In this document: in pieces, positions 1 to 6,669 of the stretch
How the letters are laid out: each line of letters begins with the position of its first letter
Numbering within the stretch: position 1 is the stretch's first letter
NCBI GenBank assembly: GCA_902496595.1
Contig: CABVBV010000050.1
Span: forward strand, 1 to 13,442
Source of the DNA: an uncultured Eubacteriales bacterium
GTDB taxonomy: Bacteria > Bacillota > Clostridia > Oscillospirales > Oscillospiraceae
Reading direction: 5' to 3'
DNA: 13,442 bases
Translations under genes and position numbers: made by a program
Notes under the pieces: generated by a model
The model's database searches: none
What the model was told of the DNA's origin: nothing
Seen by the model: only the letters and a program-made list of their open reading frames with translations

Positions 1-509
1 ACCTGCACCGCCAGAAGATGGGCATGGTCTTCCAGCACTTCAACCTGTTCCCGCACATGACCATCCTGCACAACATGACTCTGGCGCCGATGCGGGTGCT
101 CAAGAAGTCAAAACAGGAGGCCGAGACCAAGGCCATGGAGCTTCTGGCCCGCGTCGGGCTTCAGGACAAGGCGAACAACTATCCGCAGCAGCTCTCCGGC
201 GGTCAGAAGCAGCGCGTGGCGATCGTCCGCGCTCTCTGCATGGATCCCGATGTCATGCTCTTCGACGAACCCACAAGCGCGCTAGACCCGGAGATGGTCG
301 GAGAGGTGCTCGAAGTAATGCAGCAGCTGGCTCGCGAGGGCATGACCATGGCCGTGGTGACGCACGAGATGGGCTTCGCACGCGAAGTCGGCAGCCGCGT
401 CCTCTTCCTGGCCGACGGCAAGCTGGTGGAAGAGGGCACGCCCGAGGCGGTCTTTGAGCATCCCCAGAGCCCGAGGCTCCAGGACTTCCTCTCGAAAGTT
501 CTGAGATAA
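1..509 (+). CDS. glnQ: Polar amino acid ABC transporter, ATP-binding subunit (3' part)
   Basis: This is the ATPase that powers uptake of a polar amino acid (glutamine/histidine/arginine/cystine class) at the inner face of the membrane. The frame is open to the left edge, with the first full codon at base 3, so the start and the Walker A loop lie outside. About 168 residues are visible. In order they show the Q-loop (FQHFNLFPHMT), the ABC signature (LSGGQKQRVAIVRAL), Walker B and D-loop (LFDEPTSALDPE) and the H-loop (VVTHEMGFA). The C-terminal end (DGKLVEEGTPEAVFEHP) is typical of the GlnQ/HisP group. Full members are about 240-250 residues, so roughly 75 are missing. Permease and binding-protein genes are presumably further left. 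The substrate cannot be told from the sequence, so glnQ is a family-level symbol. The gene ends 2 bases before a strong bidirectional terminator. Confidence 0.93.
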   Translation, partial: LHRQKMGMVFQHFNLFPHMTILHNMTLAPMRVLKKSKQEAETKAMELLARVGLQDKANNYPQQLSGGQKQRVAIVRALCMDPDVMLFDEPTSALDPEMVGEVLEVMQQLAREGMTMAVVTHEMGFAREVGSRVLFLADGKLVEEGTPEAVFEHPQSPRLQDFLSKVLR

Positions 510-510
510 A

Positions 511-570
511 AATAATGCAGCTTGTATAAAAAGGCTTCGCCTTCTTGGACAAGCTGCATTATTTTTTTAT
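511..570. terminator. Bidirectional intrinsic terminator between the ABC ATPase and cls
   Basis: Bases 511-525 (AATAATGCAGCTTGT) pair perfectly with 549-563, giving a 15-bp stem. A T run follows on the plus strand (562-568). On the minus strand the stem is followed by TTTTTATCTC, so both converging genes (ABC ATPase ending at 509, cls ending at 578) can terminate here. The 23-base top contains a second small hairpin, AAGGC-TTC-GCCTT (531-543), so the structure is a hairpin on a hairpin. Confidence 0.9.
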
Positions 571-577
571 TCCTGCC

Positions 578-2125
578 TCACATCAGCGGGGCGAAGACCC
601 TCAGCAGGCTTTGGCCCAGCCGCATGAGCCAGCTGCGGTTCCGGTAGAGCTCCGGCGTGATCTCCACGCATTTCGTAAGAGTGTCCTTGAAACTCGATTT
701 CATGTCCCCTATGGCGCTTGAGCCGTGCATCCAGACCGCGCATTCGTGATGAAGGTAGAGGCTGCGGTAGTCCATATTAATCGTACCGCAGATGCCGTAT
801 TCATCGTCGCATATCATCGTCTTGGAGTGTATGAATCCCGGGATATATTCGTACACTCTGACCCCCGCCCTCAGCAGCGGTGCATAGTACGACCTCGTGA
901 CCATATGGACATACCACTTGTCCGGGACGCCGGGGGTTATCATCCTCACATCCACCCCGCACTTCGCCGCACTCGTCAGAGCGTTCATAAGTTCGTTGTC
1001 AATCACGAGATACGGTGTGCAGATATACACATACCTCTTGGCCCTGGAGAGCATATTGATGTAGGCAGTCTCTCCCACGGGTTCATCGTCCGAGGGAGTG
1101 TCGGAATACGGCTGCACAAAACCGTCGGATTCTATGCCCCGAAGCAGCTCAGGCTTCGGGAGGAAACCCGAAGGGTCGTCTTCCTCGTGCCTGATATAGT
1201 CCCACATGGACAAGAACATGAGTGTGAAGCTGTACGCCGCCTCTCCCCTGAGCATGATGCCGCAGTCCAACCAATGCCCAAAGCGTTCGCGCCGGTTGAT
1301 GTATTCGTCCGCGAGGTTCACGCCGCCGGTGAAGGCGACCGCTCCGTCGATGACGCAGATCTTCCTGTGATCCCGGTTGTTGAAGGTGCCGGTAAGCACC
1401 GGCTGAAAACGGTGGAATGTGCAGCACTTGATGCCGAGCTTCTCCATCCTCCTGTTGTAATTCCTTGGCAGGGTCAGTATGCAGCCCATATCGTCGTAAA
1501 TCAGTCTCACGTCAAGCCCTTCAGCCGCCTTGTCCTCCAGCACCTCAAGGATGGCATCCCACATGACGCCCGGCTCGACTATGAAGTATTCCATAAAAAT
1601 ATAGCGCTCGGCCTTTTTCAGCTCCTCCAGCATTGCCGGGAAGAGTTCGTCGCCCAGCTTGAAGTATTTCGTCTCCGTCCTCGTGAAGACCGGAGCCCCG
1701 GCGCAGCGCTCCAAATACGCAGACTGAAGCGCAGCCTCCGGCTCGACTTTCTCCAGGTCTGCCGCCTTGGATACCACCATGCTCGCGGTCTGCCGGTACC
1801 TGAGCAGCATTCCCAACAGCTGCTCCCTCTTGCTCTCGGGAGTGCGCTTCTTGCCAAAGAGTATGTAGATAGGCACTCCGAAAAGGGGCAGGAATACTAT
1901 CGGGATTATCCACGCAATTTTGAACGCCGAACTGCCGTCCTGATTGATGATGTATACAACGGTAACGAGAGACAGCACAACGGAGACGGTCTGCACCGTT
2001 GCGAAAACATCCTGAAAATAGAACAGTGTGGACACCAGCACGACGATCTGGAGCAGCATGAACAGCGCCACGAACGCCAGCCTGGAGAACAGCAGCTTGA
2101 GCAGCTTTTTCACCTGGTAAACCAA
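578..2125 (-). CDS. cls: Cardiolipin synthase (phospholipase D family)
   Basis: A membrane enzyme that condenses two phosphatidylglycerol molecules into cardiolipin and glycerol. The 515 residues show two N-terminal hydrophobic segments (about 14-37 and 43-60) and a third at about 69-91. Two phospholipase D HKD motifs follow: H253-x-K255-(x)4-D260 in DHRKICVIDGAVAFTGG, and H433-x-K435-(x)4-D440 in HSKTMICDDEYGICGTINMD. Each motif is followed by the conserved G-G/S-x-N-x-D stretch. Length and layout match bacterial ClsA-type enzymes (about 480-510 residues), and both catalytic motifs look intact. The start is uncertain. The TTG at 2125 has AGAAAGG directly abutting it, while a GTG four codons later (2113) lies 12 bases from the same AAAGG. 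The gene is monocistronic, with its own promoter at 2149-2177 and a shared terminator at 511-563. Confidence 0.95.
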   Translation of the reverse strand: MVYQVKKLLKLLFSRLAFVALFMLLQIVVLVSTLFYFQDVFATVQTVSVVLSLVTVVYIINQDGSSAFKIAWIIPIVFLPLFGVPIYILFGKKRTPESKREQLLGMLLRYRQTASMVVSKAADLEKVEPEAALQSAYLERCAGAPVFTRTETKYFKLGDELFPAMLEELKKAERYIFMEYFIVEPGVMWDAILEVLEDKAAEGLDVRLIYDDMGCILTLPRNYNRRMEKLGIKCCTFHRFQPVLTGTFNNRDHRKICVIDGAVAFTGGVNLADEYINRRERFGHWLDCGIMLRGEAAYSFTLMFLSMWDYIRHEEDDPSGFLPKPELLRGIESDGFVQPYSDTPSDDEPVGETAYINMLSRAKRYVYICTPYLVIDNELMNALTSAAKCGVDVRMITPGVPDKWYVHMVTRSYYAPLLRAGVRVYEYIPGFIHSKTMICDDEYGICGTINMDYRSLYLHHECAVWMHGSSAIGDMKSSFKDTLTKCVEITPELYRNRSWLMRLGQSLLRVFAPLM

Positions 2126-2148
2126 CCTTTCTGATTCATTGACACAAA

Positions 2149-2177
2149 ATTATAGCAGATTTTTTGTCTCTTGTCGA
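2149..2177 (-). promoter_or_regulatory. Promoter of the cardiolipin synthase gene
   Basis: Read on the minus strand there is a -35 TCGACA (2177-2172, 5 of 6 matches), exactly 17 bases of spacer and a perfect -10 TATAAT (2154-2149). It sits 24 bases upstream of the cls start. Its -35 box is only 3 bases from the -35 of the opposing promoter at 2181-2209. Confidence 0.8.
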
Positions 2178-2180
2178 TAC

Positions 2181-2209
2181 TTGTGCGGGGCTTTGGGGTG
2201 TGAGATAAT
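2181..2209 (+). promoter_or_regulatory. Probable extended -10 promoter of the CoA-transferase gene
   Basis: The -10 GATAAT (2204-2209) is preceded by TG-n (TGAGATAAT), the extended -10 element. A weak -35, TTGTGC (2181-2186), lies 17 bases upstream. The transcript leader of about 40 bases contains a small hairpin, TCCGC-GTCG-GCGGA (2224-2237), then the GGGAGG ribosome binding site. The weak -35 makes this less certain than the cls promoter. Confidence 0.55.
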
Positions 2210-2245
2210 ATTGAACAAGAAAGTCCGCGTCGGCGGATAAAATAT

Positions 2246-2260
2246 GGGAGGATGCAAATG
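2246..2260 (+). promoter_or_regulatory. Ribosome binding site that decides the CoA-transferase start
   Basis: GGGAGG (2246-2251) directly abuts an ATG at 2252, which leaves no spacing. It lies 6 bases before a second in-frame ATG at 2258. Initiation is therefore expected at 2258, giving a protein that begins MDYLSEYK. Confidence 0.75.
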
Positions 2261-3592
2261 GATTATTTGAGCGAATACAAAAGCAAGCTGCGCACGGCCG
2301 ACGAGGCGGTGAAGGCCGTGAAGAGCGGCGACTGGGTCGAGTACGGCTGCGGCGTGACATATCCGACGCTCTGTGACCAGGCGCTGGCGAGGCGCGTTGA
2401 GGAACTGACGGACGTAAAAGTGCGCGGTATGCTCTGCTATGGGCCGATAGCCGTGGTTGAGAGCGACCCGGAGCAGAGACACTTCACCTACAACTCCTGG
2501 CATCTGACCGGTTACGAGCGCAAATTGGCGGACAAGGGACTCTGCTACTATCAGTCCATGCTCTATCGGAACCTGCGCTGGTACTACGACAATTTCCTGC
2601 ATATAAACGTGGCCTTCATCGGCGCCGCGCCCATGGACGAGCACGGGTACTTCAATCTATCCATCTCTACCGGAAACTCCAGGGTCTATATTGAGAACGC
2701 GGACATCGTGGTCATAGAAGTTCTGGAGGGTCTGCCGAGAGCCTGCGGCGGGCAGGAAGAGAGCGTACACATCTCTGAAGTCGACATGGTGGTTGAGGGC
2801 GAACACGGCCCGGCGATCCAGCTGCCGAGCAGAGCTCCCAGCGAGGTCGACAAAAAGATTGCGGCAAACGTCATTCCGTACCTCTGTGACGGTGCGACGA
2901 TTCAGCTGGGCATCGGCGGAGTGCCGGATGCTCTTGGCGTAATGATTGCTGAATCAGACCTGAAAGACCTGGGTATGCACACGGAATTTGCGACGGACGC
3001 CTTCTACAAACTCTTTGCTTCCGGCAAACTGACAAACCGGCGCAAGACTATTGACAAGAACAAGGCCGTGTTCGGCGTCGCCGCAGGCACCCAGGCTCTG
3101 TACGATTGGATAGACGACAACCCCGGAGTCGCCGCCTACCCGATAAGCTATGTCAATGATCCGCAGGTCATTGCACGGCTTGACAATTTCATCTCCCTGA
3201 ACAGCTGCATAGGAGTAGACCTGTACGGCCAGGTGAGTTCCGAGAGTTCCGGTACCAGGCAAATAAGCGGCACCGGCGGCCAGGTGGACTTCCTGACGGG
3301 CGCCACGATGTCCAAGGGCGGCAAGGCCTTCATATGTATGAGCAGTATGTTCACAGACAAGCAGGGAGTCGCGCACAGCAGGATAGTTCCACACTTCGAG
3401 GGTGATATAGTGACCTCGCCGAGAAGCCAGGGCTACTATATCGCTACCGAAAACGGCGTGATCTGCCTTGCCGGAGCTTCCACTTGGGAGCGCACGGAAA
3501 GGCTCATCAGCATCGCCCATCCGGACTTCCGTGAAGAACTGATAAAAGCCGCTGAGAACCAGAGGATCTGGAGAAGGTCAAATAAGCGCTAA
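2258..3592 (+). CDS. Acetyl-CoA hydrolase/transferase family CoA-transferase (butyryl-CoA:acetate / 4-hydroxybutyrate type)
   Basis: This enzyme moves CoA between an acyl-CoA and a free acid, probably acetate, through a covalent glutamyl-CoA intermediate in the cytoplasm. The 444 residues (counted from ATG 2258; position numbers below count from the upstream ATG 2252, +2) cover the whole family. The N-terminal part holds SGDWVEYG and NSWHLTGYERK, and APMDEHGYFN lies near 126. The CoA-binding glycine loop is QLGIGGVPDALG (about 218-229). The segment LGMHTE ends in E245, the position of the catalytic glutamate in 4-hydroxybutyrate CoA-transferase as I recall it. SGTGGQVDF and the C-terminal IWRRSNKR follow; that ending is typical of the butyrate-producer enzymes. 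Sequence alone does not separate butyryl-CoA, 4-hydroxybutyryl-CoA and related donors. It is monocistronic and converges on another, unrelated CoA-transferase gene. Confidence 0.9.
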   Translation: MDYLSEYKSKLRTADEAVKAVKSGDWVEYGCGVTYPTLCDQALARRVEELTDVKVRGMLCYGPIAVVESDPEQRHFTYNSWHLTGYERKLADKGLCYYQSMLYRNLRWYYDNFLHINVAFIGAAPMDEHGYFNLSISTGNSRVYIENADIVVIEVLEGLPRACGGQEESVHISEVDMVVEGEHGPAIQLPSRAPSEVDKKIAANVIPYLCDGATIQLGIGGVPDALGVMIAESDLKDLGMHTEFATDAFYKLFASGKLTNRRKTIDKNKAVFGVAAGTQALYDWIDDNPGVAAYPISYVNDPQVIARLDNFISLNSCIGVDLYGQVSSESSGTRQISGTGGQVDFLTGATMSKGGKAFICMSSMFTDKQGVAHSRIVPHFEGDIVTSPRSQGYYIATENGVICLAGASTWERTERLISIAHPDFREELIKAAENQRIWRRSNKR

Positions 3593-3641
3593 ACTCTGTC
3601 TTACCTTTCAAAATCAGGGGCAAGCAGGCCGCTGAGAACAG

Positions 3642-3699
3642 AATACCTCCCTGAAATGTCCGCTCCAGGCGGCATTTCAAGGAGGTATTTCATATTTTC
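3642..3699. terminator. Convergent hairpin terminator between the two CoA-transferase genes
   Basis: AATACCTCC (3642-3650) pairs with 3681-3689 and TGAAATG (3652-3658) with 3673-3679, with one C/A mismatch between them. CCGC/GCGG then closes a 5-base loop (3664-3668). A T-rich tail (TTCATATTTT, 3690-3699) follows on the plus strand. The minus-strand tail (CTGTTCTC) is weaker, so termination is probably better for the plus-strand gene. The rest of 3593-3712 shows no gene. Confidence 0.75.
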
Positions 3700-3712
3700 A
3701 GTCCTTACTCGC

Positions 3713-5332
3713 TCAGCTCTGGCTCCAGCCCGTGCAGCCGTCGGTGAAGATCAGGTTGCGCTCATCTGCGGGGAAAGCCGTGTTGACGACCGGGGCGGAG
3801 CTGAAACCGCATTCGCCTCCGGTGGCGCAGCCTTTGACATACTCAAAAACGCGCTCCCATATCTTATCCTTGCTCCTGACTGCCACAAAGCTCTCCTGCG
3901 GCACGGCCTCCGTATTCTCACACAGGTCTGCGCACTCATGCAGATACTGTGCGCCGCGGGTAAGAGACGTGGTGACCTTGTAGCCGCCGCCCTCCTTTAT
4001 CCGCTTTGCGATGGCTCTGAGCGTGCCCAACGCCAGGATGAAGCCCGGGAAGTAATCCAGAGGCACGCCGTTGAGGTTCTTCGGCGCCTCAAGCGAGCCG
4101 TTTCTTACGGACAGCCCGGTGATGTCTTCCGCGCAGGGAGCCCAGCCGGGACGATCCTTCCAGACAGTGTCTGAGAAGCACATGAGGTTCGCATAAATGA
4201 CGCCGGGGTTCAGCTTCCTAATATCTGCTTCGGAGAGCCCAAACTTGTCCATGCAGCCGTTCTGGTAGGAATATGTCACAACGTCCGCCTCGCGGATGAG
4301 CTGCTTAACTCGCTCGAGCTGCTCGGGCACGTTGAAGTCCAGCTGGATGGAATGCTTGCCTGCCCAGCCGTCGAACTCGAGCATGGCCTGCTCCTGATGT
4401 TTGAAGTCTCCCCTGCGCACTAGCAGCACGTCGGCGCCGTATTCAGCAAGTACTCTCGAACAGGCAGGGCCTGCGATTATGTGGGTCAGGTCGAGAACGC
4501 GGATACCGGAGAGCGGGCCTCTCGCGTTCGGCTTGCCCCAAACAGGCGCCTCTGCCTCGGCTTCCTTCTCAGTCCTGATGAGAGGCATGGCAACGACGGC
4601 CTTGCCGACTTCGCTCGACTCCCATTCCTCGCGGCTCCTTATCATGCAGCCGCAAGCTCCGCAGTCAAAGCTGAGATCCTCCAGCTCCATCGCAGTCTTT
4701 GAGGCAACATTGGCGGCGATCTCCTTGAGATCCTTCTTCATGGAGAAGAACTTATATTCCTCCGACTTTTTGGCCAGCCCCAGCGCCTTCACCAGCCGTT
4801 CCTGCTGGCTCTGGTAGTAGACGTGGAAAGAAACGTCCCTTCCATCCCCGGCGCGGAACTTGTGCATGGAGCCGTTCAGGGCGTTGTTTACCCTGAGCGC
4901 CGACTGTACACGGCTCTTGGTGAACTCTTTACAGTGTTTGTGGTCGGACATATAGAGCCTGATCGCCTGAAGCCCGGAGAAGACAATGTCGCAGCGAATC
5001 TGGGCATTTGAGGTGTCCGCTCCCCTGAGCGCACCTATCTCCGTTGCCGCCACGCTGCAGGCAGAGAGGACGGCGGCGATCGCGCTGGTCTGAGGAATGA
5101 TCTCGTCCTCAAAGAGCTTGCGCACCGCCGGTATCCTCAGCTTCGTAAGAACCACATTCAGAGGTATGGGAAAAGGATTGGAGCTGAAACACGCCTTCGA
5201 GAGCATGGATTTCCTACCCTCGTCCGCCACAAAGGTCACCGGCAGTCCGTCCATTTCCGTCCTGTCAAGGATGTCCTCATATATGAGCTGCGCGTTTCTT
5301 GCTTTGCGTCTGAGAACGCCGTCTTCCGCCAT
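3713..5332 (-). CDS. Family III CoA-transferase-like protein (CaiB/BaiF/Frc), with halves in swapped order
   Basis: Related to formyl-CoA and carnitine CoA-transferases, which move CoA between organic acids via an aspartyl-CoA intermediate. Numbering is from the ATG at 5341 (542 residues). Residues 275-470 carry the normal N-terminal core: GPLSGIRVLDLTHIIAGPAC and AEYGADVLLVRRGD, then RPGW...GL, then PLDYFPG with D429 at the place of the catalytic aspartate, then GGGYKVTTSL. Residues 85-255 instead resemble the C-terminal half of the family: DGRDVSFHVYY, the KALGL helix and IRSREEWESSEVGKAV. The protein therefore reads [C-half][N-half] in one chain, longer than the usual 380-430. The N-terminal 85 residues and C-terminal 70 are unassigned. 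The start is chosen because AAAGGAG (5343-5349) is 10 bases from ATG 5332 but only 1 from ATG 5341. The substrate is unknown. Confidence 0.8.
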   Translation of the reverse strand: MAEDGVLRRKARNAQLIYEDILDRTEMDGLPVTFVADEGRKSMLSKACFSSNPFPIPLNVVLTKLRIPAVRKLFEDEIIPQTSAIAAVLSACSVAATEIGALRGADTSNAQIRCDIVFSGLQAIRLYMSDHKHCKEFTKSRVQSALRVNNALNGSMHKFRAGDGRDVSFHVYYQSQQERLVKALGLAKKSEEYKFFSMKKDLKEIAANVASKTAMELEDLSFDCGACGCMIRSREEWESSEVGKAVVAMPLIRTEKEAEAEAPVWGKPNARGPLSGIRVLDLTHIIAGPACSRVLAEYGADVLLVRRGDFKHQEQAMLEFDGWAGKHSIQLDFNVPEQLERVKQLIREADVVTYSYQNGCMDKFGLSEADIRKLNPGVIYANLMCFSDTVWKDRPGWAPCAEDITGLSVRNGSLEAPKNLNGVPLDYFPGFILALGTLRAIAKRIKEGGGYKVTTSLTRGAQYLHECADLCENTEAVPQESFVAVRSKDKIWERVFEYVKGCATGGECGFSSAPVVNTAFPADERNLIFTDGCTGWSQS

Positions 5333-5368
5333 ATTGTTCATTCTCCTTTACAACATAAGAGTAATACA

Positions 5369-5397
5369 ATTTTAGACCCGCGTCAGCCTTTTGACAA
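5369..5397 (-). promoter_or_regulatory. Promoter of the family III CoA-transferase-like gene
   Basis: On the minus strand there is a -35 TTGTCA (5397-5392, 5 of 6), a 17-base spacer and a -10 TAAAAT (5374-5369, 5 of 6). It lies about 30 bases upstream of the start and just downstream of the hairpin at 5425-5470 that ends the preceding minus-strand gene. Confidence 0.75.
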
Positions 5398-5413
5398 TAT
5401 GTGAACTTGGACA

Positions 5414-5470
5414 AATAAAAGCATTCTGGTCTGGCCACAATGACAATTACTGTCATTAGGTCAGACCAGA
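5414..5470 (-). terminator. Two-part hairpin, likely terminator of the orphan phage-type gene
   Basis: The outer arms 5425-5436 (TCTGGTCTGGCC) and 5459-5470 pair over 12 positions with one G/T wobble. The inner arms AATGACA (5439-5445) and TGTCATT (5451-5457) close a 5-base loop. On the minus strand the stem is followed by AATGCTTTTATTT, a T-rich tail, and the gene ending at 5532 lies 60 bases upstream. No T run follows on the plus strand. An operator or small-RNA role cannot be excluded. The rest of 5342-5531 holds only the promoter above and short imperfect repeats. Confidence 0.6.
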
Positions 5471-5531
5471 TTCAGGTTGTCAGTCAAGCCTGTTCAAGCC
5501 CTTTGACGCGCATGGGCTGACCAGGAACGGC

Positions 5532-6509
5532 TCATTTTGTCGCGGCCGTGACTCTGCCGCCGCCAGTGGACACGGGTGTGGAAGCGGCCGCGGAGCCCAG
5601 GCCGAAGCGGGCTCTGAGCTGCGCCGCCTGGCTCTGGCTGATCCTGCCGGACGCGACGGCGTTTTGGATGATGGAGAGCTTGGAAGCTGCGGAGCTCTGG
5701 GCGCTCACCTGTGCGGCGGTCTTCTCGTAAGCGCTCAGGGCCTGGGTCTGGGTCTGGGCCGGGGCCGTCTGCTGGGCACCGGCATTGGAGCCGGACGAGG
5801 GCGTATAGCCTGTGTAGCCGTAGCCCCGGCTAGTGTTGTAAACCTCCTCCAGCAGTTCGGCGTCGGCCACGGCGTAGCTGTTGTCCACGCGCACGGCCTC
5901 CTCGTAGAGCGCCTTGGCCAGCTCGATCTCATTCTGTGCGATCGCGTCGGCGACCGCCTGCTGGTACTGCGACTTCACCTTTGCCCTCTGGGCTGAGAGC
6001 TCCGCGAGCTTCGAGGCCCTCTCGGATTCCAGCCCCGCCAGCTCGCCCTGGACTGCGACGCCCAGAGCGAGGGCTGCCTGGCCCTGCGCCCCGGTGTTCA
6101 GGCCCTGGGCCGTGAATCGCTCGTTCATGCCCTGCTGCGTCACCTCACCGGCGGCGGCGGCCCTGTTCTGTGCGTCACGGTAGATCGAGGGCAGAGCCGC
6201 GCTCTCAGCGTCGTAGGCCGCGAGCTCGTCCTTGTAGGCGTTCTCCAGCGCAGCCAGGCTCTGCCGCTCCGCAGCGGCGTATATCTCGCGGATATAGTCG
6301 CTCTGATCTGTGGCCTTGTAGAAATGCCTCGGCTCCGTCACCTCTTGGGTGTAATAGTTTGTCTGCGCGTAATCGAGGCCCTCACCGGCGATCTTTGCGT
6401 TTCTTGCGGCCTCATACTGCGCAAGCAGCGCCTTGTCGGCGTTCACCCCCTTAGCCGCCTCCTGCGCTATGAGGTCTGAGTAATCGATGTTCTTGTCGTA
6501 TGCCGTCAT
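5532..6509 (-). CDS. Orphan phage-type coiled-coil protein, function unknown
   Basis: A 325-residue Ala/Gln/Glu-rich soluble protein without signal peptide or membrane segment. The N-terminus has DYSDLIAQEAAKG followed by ALLAQYEAARNAKI, a repeat-like start I associate with structural-module proteins of clostridial tailed phages. Residues about 66-215 are predicted helical/coiled-coil. They contain GLNTGAQGQAALALG and LAELSAQRAKVKSQYQQAV, also reminiscent of those phage proteins. A Tyr/Gly/Ser and Gln/Thr-rich linker follows (about 228-258), then a short helical tail (ASGRISQSQAAQLRARFGLG). No enzymatic motif is seen and I do not know its function. The start is ATG 6509, 7 bases after GGGAGG (6517-6522). 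The upstream ATG at 6515 abuts the SD, and a longer frame to 6617 would include the promoter. No other phage genes are in the window. Confidence 0.75.
   Translation of the reverse strand: MTAYDKNIDYSDLIAQEAAKGVNADKALLAQYEAARNAKIAGEGLDYAQTNYYTQEVTEPRHFYKATDQSDYIREIYAAAERQSLAALENAYKDELAAYDAESAALPSIYRDAQNRAAAAGEVTQQGMNERFTAQGLNTGAQGQAALALGVAVQGELAGLESERASKLAELSAQRAKVKSQYQQAVADAIAQNEIELAKALYEEAVRVDNSYAVADAELLEEVYNTSRGYGYTGYTPSSGSNAGAQQTAPAQTQTQALSAYEKTAAQVSAQSSAASKLSIIQNAVASGRISQSQAAQLRARFGLGSAAASTPVSTGGGRVTAATK
5742..5759. repeat. Three-copy hexamer repeat coding the Gln/Thr linker
   Basis: CTGGGT, CTGGGT and CTGGGC stand in tandem inside the minus-strand orphan gene and encode alternating Gln and Thr residues. 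Such a tract could change copy number in steps of two residues without breaking the frame. Confidence 0.6.
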
Positions 6510-6538
6510 ACGCATACCTCCCTTTTCTTTTGGAGACG

Positions 6539-6566
6539 AATATAGCAGTTTTCGGGCTATTCGCAA
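6539..6566 (-). promoter_or_regulatory. Promoter of the orphan phage-type gene
   Basis: On the minus strand there is a -35 TTGCGA (6566-6561, 4 of 6), a 16-base spacer and a -10 TATATT (6544-6539, 5 of 6). It sits 17 bases upstream of the GGGAGG ribosome binding site and is divergent from the ilvA promoter, whose -35 begins at 6589. Confidence 0.55.
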
Positions 6567-6588
6567 GTGGCAGAGGGATAAAATTGCG

Positions 6589-6617
6589 TTGACGGGGAGG
6601 ACAAGTGAGTTTATCAT
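6589..6617 (+). promoter_or_regulatory. Promoter of ilvA
   Basis: TTGACG (6589-6594, 5 of 6), a 17-base spacer and TATCAT (6612-6617, 5 of 6). Transcription should begin near 6624, giving a leader of about 46 bases. This argues against an in-frame ATG at 6628, because its SD-like GAGG (6619-6622) would lie upstream of the transcript start. Confidence 0.75.
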
Positions 6618-6669
6618 AGAGGTAGGTATGGGAAATCAAGCCGTATACGGCAATTGTGAGGTGTGCGAT

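Noticed and set aside
725..2134. Long plus-strand open frame (469 codons) opposite cls
   Set aside because: It lies wholly antisense to an intact cardiolipin synthase with both HKD motifs. Its translation shows no recognisable domain and it lacks a supported promoter. Such frames are common in GC-rich DNA.
2211..2243. TTGAAC and TAAAAT as a second promoter for the CoA-transferase
   Set aside because: The spacer would be 21 bases, too long for SigA, and the extended -10 at 2201-2209 is a better candidate.
5391..5419. Plus-strand promoter-like TTGACA-N17-AATAAA
   Set aside because: No plus-strand gene follows before 6670, the -10 is poor, and the same bases are explained by the minus-strand promoter TTGTCA-N17-TAAAAT.
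5532..6509. Evidence of a full prophage or mobile element
   Set aside because: No integrase, terminase, portal, capsid or lysis gene and no attachment-site repeats are visible. Both neighbours are ordinary metabolic genes.
6628..6669. Earlier ilvA start at ATG 6628
   Set aside because: Its SD-like GAGG (6619-6622) would lie upstream of the predicted transcript start, and the extra 14 residues do not resemble the family N-terminus.
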